Positions 24,025 to 33,585 of a DNA stretch of 36,751 bases are shown here, piece after piece; within the stretch, counting starts at the first letter, position 1, and each line of letters starts with the position of its first letter. A program made the position numbers and the translations under genes. Source of the stretch: Planctomycetia bacterium (GTDB lineage: Bacteria; Planctomycetota; Planctomycetia; Pirellulales; Thermoguttaceae); NCBI GenBank assembly GCA_030527205.1, contig JAUNBG010000032.1, positions 1-36,751 of the forward strand, in the 5' to 3' direction. The notes beneath the pieces were generated by a model. That model did no database searches, had not been told where the DNA came from, and worked only from the letters and a program-made list of their open reading frames with translations.

Positions 24025-27000
24025 TTAATCAATGTTTTGACCGGAATTCAAGACAATAGAAATAGCAAACCAACCGCGAGTTATTCGGCATAAACCGGTT
24101 GTCAACCCAGTAAATCGTTCGTCATTTTTTAATAACATTGGATATAACGAAATCTTTTTTTCCGCAGGAAAAATTTTTGAGAAAATGGATCGAAGGGGAA
24201 TTTGTGCTCTGATTCCAAGCGGACCTTCCAACTGAATCAACCCGTCGCGACACAAAACGATTTGACCGTTTGAATCGACAGAAGGACGATAAGAAACGAC
24301 GACAACGATATTTTCCCAACTTTTGTTCCCTAATTCGATATAATCCAAAGTCATTCTCAGTTGAACCCGATCCTCAAAAAAACGAACAGAAATCGGATCG
24401 ATTTCATTCATTCCAAAGATCAAATCAGCATTTTCAACCTTGATCTCTTTTATTTCCGGACGCTCCAGTTTATCGGCCAAATAGTCAATCAGTTCGCGAA
24501 CAGAAAAAGTTTTGCCGTCCAAATTCATTTGAGCAAGAATAGTATTGATAGTCGATTCATGAATTTTGCAATCAGCAAAAGCGCCTCGAAGAGTTGCCGG
24601 TTCAACGGTCTGACTTCCGAGCGAACCAACGGACGATAATCGAAGAGAAGCTAAAATCCAATCATCGGTTGTTTTCGAATCTTGCATTTTTAACGCAAGT
24701 CCCAACCTCTCCATTTTTTTAAAAATGTTGTTTTGTATCCGGTCATTGAAGATATCAAAACGTTCGTTGGCCTCTAAATCAATTTGGGCTTTTGCCTTAT
24801 TCATGATTCGTTGTTTGGTCTCGCGTTCAATATCTCCCTGTTTGGATTCATATTGTCCGCGAATAACTTCTCGCGCAATATCGCCAATAATGGGCACAAA
24901 ATCAATATCAGTTTGAACTCCGCTCAACTGATTGTTGTTATTGACGGCAACAAGAGCAGGCGAATAAAGAAGTCCGTTGTCTTTCCATTCAATCAGTTTT
25001 TGTCCGAAATAAGCGGCATAACTTTCATTATAAACGGTTGCAGGAAAAACAGCGCTGCTGGTTGTTGCAATGACTTTTCCATAAATATTGAGATTCATTA
25101 ACAACCGTTCATTATTGGGAATTAATTTAATCGAAACGGCTGTATCGGTTCGGCGTCGACCGGCAACGGGATTGTTGAGAACGGTTTCCTGAACGACATC
25201 AAATTCTGGGTCTCGAATCGGCAACAATCGATTGATTAATAGTTCAGAAATATAGAATTTTGTGTTCGGATTGTCATAAATTAAATGAATTCCTTCCCCC
25301 AAATGTCGACAAACGTCAGATTGCGAACTTTTCATTCGATAAGCAAGCCGATATAACTGAACGCCCGTTTTTCCGCCTGCGGTCTGTTCATATTTCTCGA
25401 ACATCTGAAGCAGTTCGTTTGCGTCCGTTTGGTCGCATGTAAATTGTTGAAGTTTTGAAAACCAATTCTTTAAAGGCTCTTGGTCAAATACTTTTTTTTG
25501 CTCCGCATTCATAGGAGTCATTCTTATTTTGTAAGCGATTGAGTTAATGCGATCGCAAAGAATATGAAATTCCAATTGAAGCGGTTCTGCGGATTGTTTG
25601 TCTTTTGCTCTGAATTCTTTTTCGTTTGAATCAATTTTATTTGATTCAGAATTCGATTCTGCTTTGGCTGAATTTGTCAAACTTGAAATCGGTTTAAAAG
25701 CTGAATGATTTGAATTCGAAAGAAGCAGTTTCGTTCGCTCAAGGTCAGCAATGAGCAAATCAATTTCAAAGCCGTTTCGCCATTTTTGACCAATCGGCGT
25801 TATCCCAAAAAAATTTCGAACTTCAATAGTCTGCTTTATAAGTTGATTAATATCAGAAAGAGAAAAAGAAGGAGAGTCGATTAATTGAGCTTTTTTCTTA
25901 GCTTCATAATAGGGAATAGCTAAGGACCAAAGATATAAACGTCGATCCAGCGCAAATTTTAAGGAATCAAGTATCGCCAATCGATTTGATAATGAGTATC
26001 GCTCAATCAAGAAAGGGATATCAGTTGACGACTCCAATTTTTCTGAATTATCGGGCAAAGTCATTTCGACAGAAACAGGTCGAATCATTGTTTTTTGATT
26101 GATTGGGTTTAACGAAATTGATCTTTTCTGTTTGTTATGTAAAGAATGATTGGAAATCGAAAAACCTATTGGCGCCGATTTGGCTTGTTTTTCTTCATTG
26201 ATTAATATTGTTTTAAATAAATCAAGTTGCGATATTTGATTTTTGAGTAATTGAAGAGATCGTTTTGCTTCTTCTGGCGACTCATTCAATGAACGAAGTA
26301 TTGTTTCAATGATTTGTTGCGTTTCTTTGGTCCAATCTGCCGTTACCGAATATTCTTCGAGCAATTGAAAATAAGGAGCTAAAGTTGATAAACTGTCTTG
26401 AATCCATTCTTCTTGATCAAAAGGTTCCGTATCCCCCATTTCAGAATGCGATTCTTCCCATTGCGATTCCAACGATCGAAGGGTTCGTTCTTTTCTTTGA
26501 TCTGCATTTTTCGACAAAGCGTCCCATTCTTCAACCGTTTCTCCGACTGTTCGATTCGTTTCAGCAAATTGATCAATGTCGTTGACATCTAAAGAATGAC
26601 TTTCCGAGTTCTTTTTTTCAATGATTGATTGTTTTTTTGGATAAACCAGGCTCGGAGACGCTTGGGGTTTCTGAATGACTTTAGTTTCAAGAATACTATT
26701 GTCAACTCTCTTTTTTTCTTGAAAATCTTGTTGCAATAAATCATTTTTTATTGAATTTAACGAAAGATTCTCATTTTTCTTTTTTATCGAATCAGAAGCG
26801 TTTTGTCGAGTCGATAAATTTTCGACCTTATTTTCAAGATTTATCTGCAAATCTGAATTTAATAACAAACCGGGTTGCGCGGACTTTTGTAAAATAAGAG
26901 CTTGACTGAATTCTTGAAAGAGGTTGTCATCCGATTCTTGAACCATTTCGATAGCATGAGATTCAAAACTTAAATTTTTTGAATCAAAAGAAAAAAGATT

Positions 27001-27072
27001 AATGGACTGAAATATCATTATCAGAACGATAAACAGTTTAAAATCAATTCTTCTTGTCATTATTGCTTTCAT
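24025..27072 (-). CDS. Large exported protein of unknown function
   Basis: 1015 residues, not recognised. A hydrophobic segment at about 11-30 is a likely signal peptide. A low-complexity part rich in Ser, Gln, Lys and Glu runs to roughly residue 230 and may be partly coiled. A helical middle follows. The last third looks more ordered, with a strand/helix pattern around SIKLIPNNERLLMNLNIYGKVIATT, a charged helix (KQGDIERETKQRIMNKAKAQ) and a beta-rich end near VRFFEDRVQLRMTLDYIEL. It has no catalytic motif, cell-wall anchor or repeat I can name. I recall similar large exported proteins as lineage-specific in planctomycetes, but that is not shown here. It is monocistronic and convergent with the radical SAM gene. 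Confidence 0.7.
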   Translation of the reverse strand: MKAIMTRRIDFKLFIVLIMIFQSINLFSFDSKNLSFESHAIEMVQESDDNLFQEFSQALILQKSAQPGLLLNSDLQINLENKVENLSTRQNASDSIKKKNENLSLNSIKNDLLQQDFQEKKRVDNSILETKVIQKPQASPSLVYPKKQSIIEKKNSESHSLDVNDIDQFAETNRTVGETVEEWDALSKNADQRKERTLRSLESQWEESHSEMGDTEPFDQEEWIQDSLSTLAPYFQLLEEYSVTADWTKETQQIIETILRSLNESPEEAKRSLQLLKNQISQLDLFKTILINEEKQAKSAPIGFSISNHSLHNKQKRSISLNPINQKTMIRPVSVEMTLPDNSEKLESSTDIPFLIERYSLSNRLAILDSLKFALDRRLYLWSLAIPYYEAKKKAQLIDSPSFSLSDINQLIKQTIEVRNFFGITPIGQKWRNGFEIDLLIADLERTKLLLSNSNHSAFKPISSLTNSAKAESNSESNKIDSNEKEFRAKDKQSAEPLQLEFHILCDRINSIAYKIRMTPMNAEQKKVFDQEPLKNWFSKLQQFTCDQTDANELLQMFEKYEQTAGGKTGVQLYRLAYRMKSSQSDVCRHLGEGIHLIYDNPNTKFYISELLINRLLPIRDPEFDVVQETVLNNPVAGRRRTDTAVSIKLIPNNERLLMNLNIYGKVIATTSSAVFPATVYNESYAAYFGQKLIEWKDNGLLYSPALVAVNNNNQLSGVQTDIDFVPIIGDIAREVIRGQYESKQGDIERETKQRIMNKAKAQIDLEANERFDIFNDRIQNNIFKKMERLGLALKMQDSKTTDDWILASLRLSSVGSLGSQTVEPATLRGAFADCKIHESTINTILAQMNLDGKTFSVRELIDYLADKLERPEIKEIKVENADLIFGMNEIDPISVRFFEDRVQLRMTLDYIELGNKSWENIVVVVSYRPSVDSNGQIVLCRDGLIQLEGPLGIRAQIPLRSIFSKIFPAEKKISLYPMLLKNDERFTGLTTGLCRITRGWFAISIVLNSGQNID

Positions 27073-27827
27073 TTTTCTTTAAAATGATTAATATGGGCTT
27101 AATCAACAAAAATGTTTCAAACAAAACAATCAGCATTTTTTGGACAAGTCTTCGCAAACTCGCTTAAGTTGCCAGAAATTCAGAAAAATCAAAGCAAAAT
27201 ATTAACGGACTTAAGATCTGATTGGTTTGAAACCAAGGCCAACTATTTCTTTTTCAGAAAAACACTTTCTTTCTATTTCGTCCAATTCGGAAATTATATT
27301 GAGAAGTTTTATGCGGATTTTATAAAGTCTAACGATTTTGCAAATTTTCCAGATCGTTTGACTGAACGATTAACCTTTAATCGATAAGAATACGAAAAAT
27401 TTTGAAATTCCAAATCAATTAGAATTTCAAAGATAAAATGAATCAAAGAAGCGGAACCGGATTGGATTGGCTATTAAGATTTTTTTGAAATTCCTTATTC
27501 GTCGTTAGGGAAAAGCGTTTGATTCCGTTGATCATATTTGTTTATGCGCTCAGAGAAAGCCGCCAACGTCCCAAAAGGGTCAATCATTTCCATTGATTGA
27601 AGAATAACTTTTTTCATTCCCCTTTGAATATCAAAAAAATCGTAAACAAAGTCATTCAGGATTAACTCAAGGAAATTATTTGTCCTGACTTCTAAAAAAA
27701 AAGTTCGCTGATATAATATTAAGATGAAAATATAAAGAAAGAACTCGACAAATAAGAAACAACGAAAAGCGGAACGGTTTTTTAAAAAGATTCATTTTTA
27801 AACTTTAGCGAAAGACGATTTTCAACA
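27073..27827. other. Divergent intergenic region before the rhomboid gene
   Basis: About 755 bp. A 91-codon open frame at 27112-27387 lacks a ribosome site and recognisable sequence and was not called. A candidate extended -10 for the rhomboid gene lies near 27709. No RNA gene was recognised. Confidence 0.45.
27709..27717 (+). promoter_or_regulatory. Candidate extended -10 promoter of the rhomboid gene
   Basis: TGATATAAT fits the extended -10 pattern TGnTATAAT. No matching -35 is present at 17 bp. It would give a leader of about 105 nt before the ATG at 27828. Confidence 0.3.
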
Positions 27828-28712
27828 ATGGGAATACATGATCGCGACTATTATCGAAACGACAACCAAAATTGGAACCGTCCAAATAGAAATCGCAAGC
27901 AATTATCAATGATTGCCTGGATCATTTTGATTAATGTCGGTCTCTATTTGATTAATGGTCTTTTTTGTCCTTTAAACGAATTAACTCATTATTTGGCGAT
28001 TAATGGGGAATCAATGCGAAATCCCCTGAATTGGTATCGAGTTTTGACCTATGGGTTTGCTCATGATCCTTCTGGTTTGGGACATATTTTAGGGAATATG
28101 CTCGTTTTATTCTTTTTAGGCGGACTTATCGAACAAAAATTGGGACGAAGAGAATTTCTTCTCTTTTATTTGTTTGCAATAATAACAGGCGGTCTCGTTT
28201 GGACGCTCTTGCATTTAAGTTCGCAGGCGGTTCTTTTAGGCGCCTCGGGCGGCGTTTGCGCTGTTGTTATTCTTTTCGCTCTCTATTATCCGAACATCCA
28301 ACTTTTACTTTTCGGAATCATTCCGATGCCCGCCTGGCTTCTTGGCGTTATGTATGTTTTTTTCGATATGATTGGCGCAATGGATTCGTCAAGCAATGTC
28401 GCGCATGGCGTCCATTTGGTTGGCGCCGCTTTTGCTTTCCTTTATTATTTAAGTCATTTTCGATTTGAGTCTTTTATTTCAAAAATAACAGAACGATCAA
28501 AAAAATCGAATCGAAATTTAAATATTTCAGAGAACCGTTCGCAATCCTCGAAATATGCTTCCCGTTCGTCTAAATATGAGTCGCAGCTCGAAAAAGAGGT
28601 CAATCGGCTTTTGGATAAGATTAACGAGTCGGGAGAATCCAGTTTAACGGAAAGCGAGCGAAATACTCTTAAAAAGGCAAGTCGAGAATATCAAAAAAGA
28701 ATGAAAGATTAA
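27828..28712 (+). CDS. Rhomboid-family intramembrane serine protease
   Basis: 294 residues with about six membrane segments between 27 and 210. The motifs of the family are present: the HILGN loop and GNMLVLFFLGGLIE (about 86-102), the nucleophile Ser140 in LLGASGG, and the AHGVHLVGAAFA histidine motif in the last segment (His196 in the HLxG position), so it should be active. Rhomboids cut other proteins within the membrane. The cytoplasmic tail holds LEKEVNRLLDKINESGESSLTESERNTLKKAS, the short C-terminal helical domain seen in many bacterial rhomboids (DUF6576-like). The charged N-terminus is rich in Asn and Arg. It stands alone on +; substrates are unknown. Confidence 0.88.
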   Translation: MGIHDRDYYRNDNQNWNRPNRNRKQLSMIAWIILINVGLYLINGLFCPLNELTHYLAINGESMRNPLNWYRVLTYGFAHDPSGLGHILGNMLVLFFLGGLIEQKLGRREFLLFYLFAIITGGLVWTLLHLSSQAVLLGASGGVCAVVILFALYYPNIQLLLFGIIPMPAWLLGVMYVFFDMIGAMDSSSNVAHGVHLVGAAFAFLYYLSHFRFESFISKITERSKKSNRNLNISENRSQSSKYASRSSKYESQLEKEVNRLLDKINESGESSLTESERNTLKKASREYQKRMKD

Positions 28713-28844
28713 CGTTTCGAAGTTCTTCTGATATTTTCAGAAAAAAGGATATTCTTCTGGATTCCCATTAAATCGTTTTCTGGTTCAATTCAAACGAATC
28801 ATAAATGTTCGACGTTTGTTTCTTTTTACAAAAAACAATAACGC

Positions 28845-29852
28845 TCAAAGAGAATCTCCCGATTGAGGGGAAGACAATATATTGCTTGGGCAAACAGGCG
28901 AATATATTTCTTGAGGATCGGAAAAAGGCGATTCGGGAAGAGAAACGTCTTCCTCTAAAATCGAAACAATAACAATATTATGTTTGTTGGCAAAATCAAT
29001 TGTTTCCTTTTTATCGACAAAAATTGTTTTTCCTGCCTCAATTGCTAAAACATTTGCCCCCGACTCGACCATTGTTTGAAGCGTTCCCATTCCAAATGTC
29101 GGAACGTCGAATCGCATATCTTGCTGAGGTTTGGAAACCTTGACGACAGTAAATCCATTTCCGCGACAAAGCGAACCAGCGCGACGAATTGCCGCATCGG
29201 TTCCTTCAATCGCTTCAACCGCTAAAACCGCTTGATTTTTCACAGAAACGCTTTGACCAATATCAAGGCGTCCCATTTCTCGAGCAAGAGTCCAACCGAA
29301 ACAAATATCTTTCCATTGAGCGGCGCTTGGCCATCGTCTAGTTAATAATTGTCGTTTCATAAGAAGCTCCGGCGCAAAATCTGTTCCAGGAAGAAGTTCT
29401 ATTCCCTTTTGGGCAAATGCTTCAACAACGGTTAATAAAAGCGAATCGTCCTTGCAATCTTTCTTCAACGAAAGAAAATGCGACATAAACATTCGAATTG
29501 TAAAAAAATCAGGAAGCTGTCGCCAAATAAACCAAGGTTCCAGAAGAAGTCGTTTATGAATTTTTCCAGCCATTGTTGCTTGAGAAATGCCATTTTTTCG
29601 AAAAAAACGACAAGCAGAAGCAAACCTGGCCAAACCGCTCCATTGAAAAATATCGCAAATATCGATCAATTCGGGGTCGGCATGCTGATAAACTCCGAGA
29701 CATACAATTTCATAATCCAAATCTTTCAGCGTTTTTGCCAAAACAATCGGATAACGTCCCCAACCGGCAATTAACCCAATTCGCTTTGGCTGTTTGGTTA
29801 AGTCGTTGAGCGATAAATGCGGCGATAAGTTCGCTTTATTATTCTTTAACAT
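28845..29852 (-). CDS. lpxI: UDP-2,3-diacylglucosamine pyrophosphatase LpxI
   Basis: LpxI hydrolyses UDP-2,3-diacylglucosamine to lipid X and UMP, the fourth step of lipid A synthesis, replacing LpxH in many bacteria. 335 residues, slightly longer than the usual 270-290 because of N-terminal and C-terminal extensions. The N-terminal domain begins with RIGLIAGWGRYPIVLAKTLK. The C-terminal (DUF1009) domain holds the key EGTDAAIRRA stretch (Asp219), then DMRFDVPTFGMGTL and ANVLAIEAGKTIFVDK. It is peripheral and cytoplasmic. It lies downstream of lpxD on the same strand, separated by a gap of about 185 bp that a MITE-like element has entered. Confidence 0.9.
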   Translation of the reverse strand: MLKNNKANLSPHLSLNDLTKQPKRIGLIAGWGRYPIVLAKTLKDLDYEIVCLGVYQHADPELIDICDIFQWSGLARFASACRFFRKNGISQATMAGKIHKRLLLEPWFIWRQLPDFFTIRMFMSHFLSLKKDCKDDSLLLTVVEAFAQKGIELLPGTDFAPELLMKRQLLTRRWPSAAQWKDICFGWTLAREMGRLDIGQSVSVKNQAVLAVEAIEGTDAAIRRAGSLCRGNGFTVVKVSKPQQDMRFDVPTFGMGTLQTMVESGANVLAIEAGKTIFVDKKETIDFANKHNIVIVSILEEDVSLPESPFSDPQEIYSPVCPSNILSSPQSGDSL

Positions 29853-29886
29853 GATGACGGTAATTCTCGGAGGCCAATAGAATTTT

Positions 29887-30010
29887 ATCCTTCTTCCAAT
29901 TTTTGTAATGATATTAAATTTTTTTTGCGCCGCGTCGCTGCAAAATTCTTTTTTCCGACGGAAAATGTTCTATTCTGTATCGCAAAAAGAAAAATCGGCG
30001 AAAGTACTGA
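29887..30010 (-). repeat. MITE-like repeat, copy 4 (with 8-bp direct repeats)
   Basis: The right end is AAAAATCGGCGAAAGTACT and the left end is a worn CTTCTTCCAATTTTT. AGAATTTT lies directly outside both ends (29879-29886 and 30011-30018), fitting an 8-bp target duplication. The core reads (on -) CTTTTTGCG, CAGAATAGAACATTTTCCGTCGGAAAAAA, then GCAGCGACGCGGCGC. It is inserted between lpxD and lpxI, so the lpxI transcript would include it. Confidence 0.7.
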
Positions 30011-30037
30011 AGAATTTTGATTGCGATCTATAATCTA

Positions 30038-31090
30038 TCAAGGACTTTCTGACTCAATTTTGTTTGACAATTTTGCGATCGCAGCTTGCATCGATTTCAT
30101 TTCGCGTCGCATTTCCGGAAGTTTTGACAAAGCGACTTGTTTCTTCATCTGTTCTTTTTCCGGAGTCGCAGGAATGCCAACAACGCGAGCTTTTTCAGGA
30201 ACATTGGCCATAATTCCAGCCATTGCTCCCAAAACGGCGCCGGAACCGATATGAATATGGTCGCGAATCCCGACGCGTCCGGCCATAACGACATAATCGC
30301 CCGTCGTTGTGCTTCCGGCAATTCCGACGCTGGCGCAAATCAAATTATAACGTCCAATTTGACAATTATGGGCGATCATAACATGATTGTCGATTTTTGT
30401 TCCGTAACCTATTTTTGTTGTTCCATAAGTTCCGCGGTCGACTGTGCTGCAAGCGCCGATTTCAACCTCATCCTCAATTTCGACGCAGCCGAGTTGCGCC
30501 GATAATTGATGAGTTCCGTTTGATGAATCATATCCAAAACCGTATGCTCCAATGACGCAATTTGCATGCAAAAGGCAATTTTTTCCGATAATTGTATTTT
30601 CGTAAAGAACGACATTCGGAAAAAGAATCGTTGAATCGCCGACAACAGAGCCGTCAAGAATAACAACGCCCGGATATAAAACGCAATGATCGCCAAGGAC
30701 AACATCTTTTCCAATCGAAACGCCCGAAGCGATTTGAACATTTTTTCCCAAAGAAGCAGACGCATCAATGTTGGCCAGAGGAGATATTCCTTGAACGATA
30801 TTCAATCGCGGAGGACGGAAAAAAGAGGCAATTTTTCCAAACGCGTCAAGGACATGATCGACTTTGATTAAATTGATTTGAGGAAACTCGTCAGAATGAA
30901 AATCGTTGGGGACAATCAAAGCGCCGACAGAAATTCCTTGAAGCAAACTTGTCTTATTGACATTGGAAAGAAATGAAATAGAGCTTTCTTTTGCCGCATG
31001 AATCGGGGCAACTTCTGTTATTTGTTGAGACGGTTCGCCCAACAAACGACCATTAACCAGAGCAGCCAATTCAGAAAGCGTTGCTTTCAT
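30038..31090 (-). CDS. lpxD: UDP-3-O-acylglucosamine N-acyltransferase LpxD
   Basis: LpxD adds the second acyl chain, from acyl-ACP, to UDP-3-O-acyl-glucosamine in lipid A synthesis. 350 residues, normal length. The N-terminal uridine-binding domain (about 1-100) contains SISFLSNVNK and ALIVPNDF. A left-handed beta-helix of hexapeptide repeats follows (about 105-290), with the catalytic His241 in VMIAHNCQIG and then SVGIAGSTTTGDYVVMAGRVGI. The C-terminal helix (EMRREMKSMQAAIAKLSNKI) closes the ACP site. It is cytoplasmic and trimeric. AAGGA lies 8 nt before the ATG. lpxI follows; lpxA, lpxC and lpxB are not in the window. Confidence 0.94.
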   Translation of the reverse strand: MKATLSELAALVNGRLLGEPSQQITEVAPIHAAKESSISFLSNVNKTSLLQGISVGALIVPNDFHSDEFPQINLIKVDHVLDAFGKIASFFRPPRLNIVQGISPLANIDASASLGKNVQIASGVSIGKDVVLGDHCVLYPGVVILDGSVVGDSTILFPNVVLYENTIIGKNCLLHANCVIGAYGFGYDSSNGTHQLSAQLGCVEIEDEVEIGACSTVDRGTYGTTKIGYGTKIDNHVMIAHNCQIGRYNLICASVGIAGSTTTGDYVVMAGRVGIRDHIHIGSGAVLGAMAGIMANVPEKARVVGIPATPEKEQMKKQVALSKLPEMRREMKSMQAAIAKLSNKIESESP

Positions 31091-31542
31091 TTCATTATCC
31101 TTTCTTTGTTTAATAATAACATTTTAACGATTTGCGGTTTTATTTTTTCGATCAAAACAGAATAGTCAAACTTATTGAAAATCGCAAATTTTTTGATTTA
31201 CAAGGCCTGGCGACAGCAATAAAAGTTGAAAAACCAAAGCTGTTGCCAATTCGACTTCGATAACAAGTTGGAAAACCGGTTCGATTTTTGGGAATCAATT
31301 GGCGTTTAATGGATCATTTTTGTTTTTGACCCGCGAAAAATTCTTTGATTTGCCTCCAAAATAACGCGACAAATAACAAAAATCGCAGTCATTAAAACAG
31401 GTTAAATCGACAATTCAATAATGAGTTTGTTGTCAATAGAACGACGAAAACAGGGAACAAAATTCAATCATCGAAAAAACAATCCTTTGAACCAAGCATA
31501 ACAGTCTCCAAATGGGTCGAAGACTTTAATCCAGAAAAAACG
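31091..31542. other. Intergenic region, lipoprotein gene to lpxD
   Basis: About 450 bp upstream of lpxD without any gene. An AGTCTTC/GGAGACT hairpin (about 31503-31525) follows the lipoprotein stop but has no U-run, so it is a poor terminator. No promoter was identified with confidence. Confidence 0.4.
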
Positions 31543-32466
31543 TTATTGTTGAATCGGACTCCAGGGAATTTCTTCTGAATGAGAAAAACTGGAATCATAA
31601 TTCATAGGGCGAATGGAGTCGGAGTTCTGATCAATGGGCTGTTGATAAACGGGATTTTGAATTGATGAGGGATTATTATCGTTATTCAAAACAGAAATCG
31701 AAGTTTTTGTTTGTTGAGGCCAATTGTCTGAATTGTTCGAAGGGGTCTTCGTCTGCGGATTTTGCGAAGTCGTTATCGAAGGATCAAGTTGCCAAATAGC
31801 AGAATTATTTTGCGGCGTTTGAGTTTGAATCGGCTGAATAACGCCAGGGATATTATTGGAATGCGTTGAACGTTCCGGCAATAAAGCGACGGAATTCAAT
31901 TGTCCCGATTGATTATCCGGCATTTGTTTTCGATTGGTTCGCATTCTTTTCTGATTTTGGCTTAACGGCAATTGAGGCGTTGCGTCAGGAACAAATTGCG
32001 ATCCAGGAACAACATTTTTTTCCCCAAAGCCGGAAGATTGAGGATCATCAACTTGATTATTCTGCAATGAATTTGGTAAAACAGGACGGTTGGGCAAATG
32101 ATTCATCGAATTTTGAGTCATGATCTCCGTTTGCATTCGATAAGAAGGGGAAACGGAAACATCCAAAGAAGAATTTCGCTTGATCGGGACGTTCTGCCGG
32201 GATTCTGTCGGTTCATTTGAACCGCCGAGTTCCTGACGCAATCGCTCATTTTCTTCGAGACATTTTTTCAATAAAAAACGAGTTCGATAAACCTCATTTT
32301 CTAAAACTCTTGTTTGATCAATCAAAAGAGCTTCATTAATCTGATACTGTTTTTTCGACGGAGTACAACCGACTATCGTTCCGAATATAATAACGGCAAC
32401 GATAAACATTCGTCCGATCGGAAAAAGAAAGATTTTCTCTTTTTTCGTTTGATTATTATTTTTCAT
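31543..32466 (-). CDS. Putative lipoprotein with coiled coil and Gln/Asn/Pro-rich tail
   Basis: About 307 residues from the ATG at 32466 (AAGGA 7 nt upstream). The open frame extends further to 32544, but the lipoprotein signal would then be too far from the N-terminus. A basic start and hydrophobic stretch lead to a lipobox, FGTIVGC (Cys34), so it should be lipid-anchored, probably to the outer membrane. Residues about 40-85 form a likely coiled coil (LENEVYRTRFLLKKCLEENERLRQEL). The remainder is low complexity, rich in Asn, Gln, Ser and Pro with many PQ and QN pairs, and is probably disordered. No enzyme motif is visible. It lies between clpP and lpxD on the same strand; a role in the envelope is inferred from the anchor only. 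Confidence 0.65.
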   Translation of the reverse strand: MKNNNQTKKEKIFLFPIGRMFIVAVIIFGTIVGCTPSKKQYQINEALLIDQTRVLENEVYRTRFLLKKCLEENERLRQELGGSNEPTESRQNVPIKRNSSLDVSVSPSYRMQTEIMTQNSMNHLPNRPVLPNSLQNNQVDDPQSSGFGEKNVVPGSQFVPDATPQLPLSQNQKRMRTNRKQMPDNQSGQLNSVALLPERSTHSNNIPGVIQPIQTQTPQNNSAIWQLDPSITTSQNPQTKTPSNNSDNWPQQTKTSISVLNNDNNPSSIQNPVYQQPIDQNSDSIRPMNYDSSFSHSEEIPWSPIQQ

Positions 32467-32650
32467 TGAAGCATCCTTGCTCTTTTGAAATTCAAAATAG
32501 TCCCTTAAACAGGTTTGTTCATTCGCTCTTCGATATCGGCCCATAATGGGCGAGGCGTTTTAAATAATTCGTCCGGTTTGCGAACAAAAAACAGGGCTTT
32601 TCAATTGGTTTGAGTATAATTCGCTTTCCTTGCCTAATTGGTTCTTCAAC

Positions 32651-32681
32651 AAAAAGGATTTTCAACCGTTGAAAAATCTTT
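32651..32681 (-). terminator. Rho-independent terminator after the second clpP
   Basis: On the - strand AAAGATTTTTCAAC pairs with GTTGAAAATCCTTT (with one bulge and a 2-3-nt turn), followed by CTTTTTG. It starts 36 bp after the clpP stop. Confidence 0.6.
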
Positions 32682-32716
32682 CTCAAAGAATATTTCAATG
32701 AGATTCAATTGAACCT

Positions 32717-33304
32717 TTATTCTTCGATTCCGGCAATAACTTTGTCAATCAATCCGTAATCGCAAGCTTCTTCTGCGGACATAAATCGGTCGCGATCCGT
32801 ATCGGATTCGATTTTTTCAATGGGATGACCTGTATGTTTGAGCAAAATGCCATTGATTTTCTCTTTGATTTTGGCAAATTCTTTGGCGTGAATTAAAATT
32901 TCTTCAGCCGTTCCTTCCATTCCAGCGAGCGGTTGATGAATCATAATTCGCGAATTGGGCAGAGCAAAACGTTTTCCTGTCGCTCCAGCTGTTAAAAGAA
33001 TTGCGCCCATTGAAGCGGCTTGTCCAATGCAATAAGTTGCAACGTCGCAATTAATATATTGCATTGTATCATAAATGGCCAATCCGGCTGTAACGCTTCC
33101 GCCTGGCGAATTGATATAAAGATGTATATCCGCTTTGGGATCGTCCGAATGCAAAAATAAAAGCTGCGCAACAATTGCGTTCGCAACGTCATCGTCAACT
33201 TGCGATCCCAAAAAAATGATCCGATCTTTAAGCAAACGGCTATAAATATCCATTGCCCGTTCTTCTCGACCGGTTTTTTCGATTACATAAGGAATCAAGG
33301 TCAC
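32717..33304 (-). CDS. clpP: ATP-dependent Clp protease proteolytic subunit (ClpP, second copy)
   Basis: 195 residues. The opening [24 protein letters not shown] is the canonical ClpP start. The triad is complete: Ser98 in GQAASMGA, His123 in MIHQP and Asp172 in DTDRDRF. It forms the degradation chamber used by ClpX/ClpA-type unfoldases. I chose a GTG at 33304, which has GAGG 9 nt upstream and fits the family N-terminus; the frame is open to a TTG at 33322. Of the two clpP genes this one is closer to the standard sequence. Neither clpX nor lon follows; a terminator and a lipoprotein gene do. Confidence 0.9.
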   Translation of the reverse strand: MTLIPYVIEKTGREERAMDIYSRLLKDRIIFLGSQVDDDVANAIVAQLLFLHSDDPKADIHLYINSPGGSVTAGLAIYDTMQYINCDVATYCIGQAASMGAILLTAGATGKRFALPNSRIMIHQPLAGMEGTAEEILIHAKEFAKIKEKINGILLKHTGHPIEKIESDTDRDRFMSAEEACDYGLIDKVIAGIEE

Positions 33305-33536
33305 GTAAGAATCCTCTTTCAATCTTATTCGTTAATTATTCTATATTTTGTATATCCGACGCGTCTTTTGGTTTGAACGTTTGAGGTTTGAGCGTTCAAC
33401 TGATTTGAGCTGCTTTTTAATCTTCAATTTTTTTGAAAGTTACTTAATTTGCGTTCGCCAAAGCCGACAATGCCGGGCGAGCAAACGTTGAAGTTGCGAG
33501 CGAAACTCGTCAACAATCGTTCGACAAACGGAGATT

Positions 33537-33580
33537 GCAAAAAGGAACGTTTATTGCCAGAAGATTTGTTCCTTTGTTGC
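33537..33580. other. Hairpin between the two clpP genes
   Basis: GCAAAAAGGAAC (33537-33548) pairs with GTTCCTTTGTTGC (33568-33580), a 12-bp stem with one bulge and a 19-nt loop. It begins just after the first clpP stop in the - transcript. There is no long U-tail, so it may be an mRNA-processing or partial-termination element separating the two clpP messages. Confidence 0.4.
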
Positions 33581-33585
33581 AAAAA

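Noticed and set aside
27112..27387. 91-codon open frame on + before the rhomboid gene
   Set aside because: No ribosome site and no signal peptide or domain; phenylalanine-rich composition as expected from random AT-rich DNA.
28735..28760. CAGAAAAAAGGATATTC after the rhomboid gene, like part of the MITE core
   Set aside because: Only about 17 nt match and neither ends nor neighbouring core blocks are present, so it may be chance.
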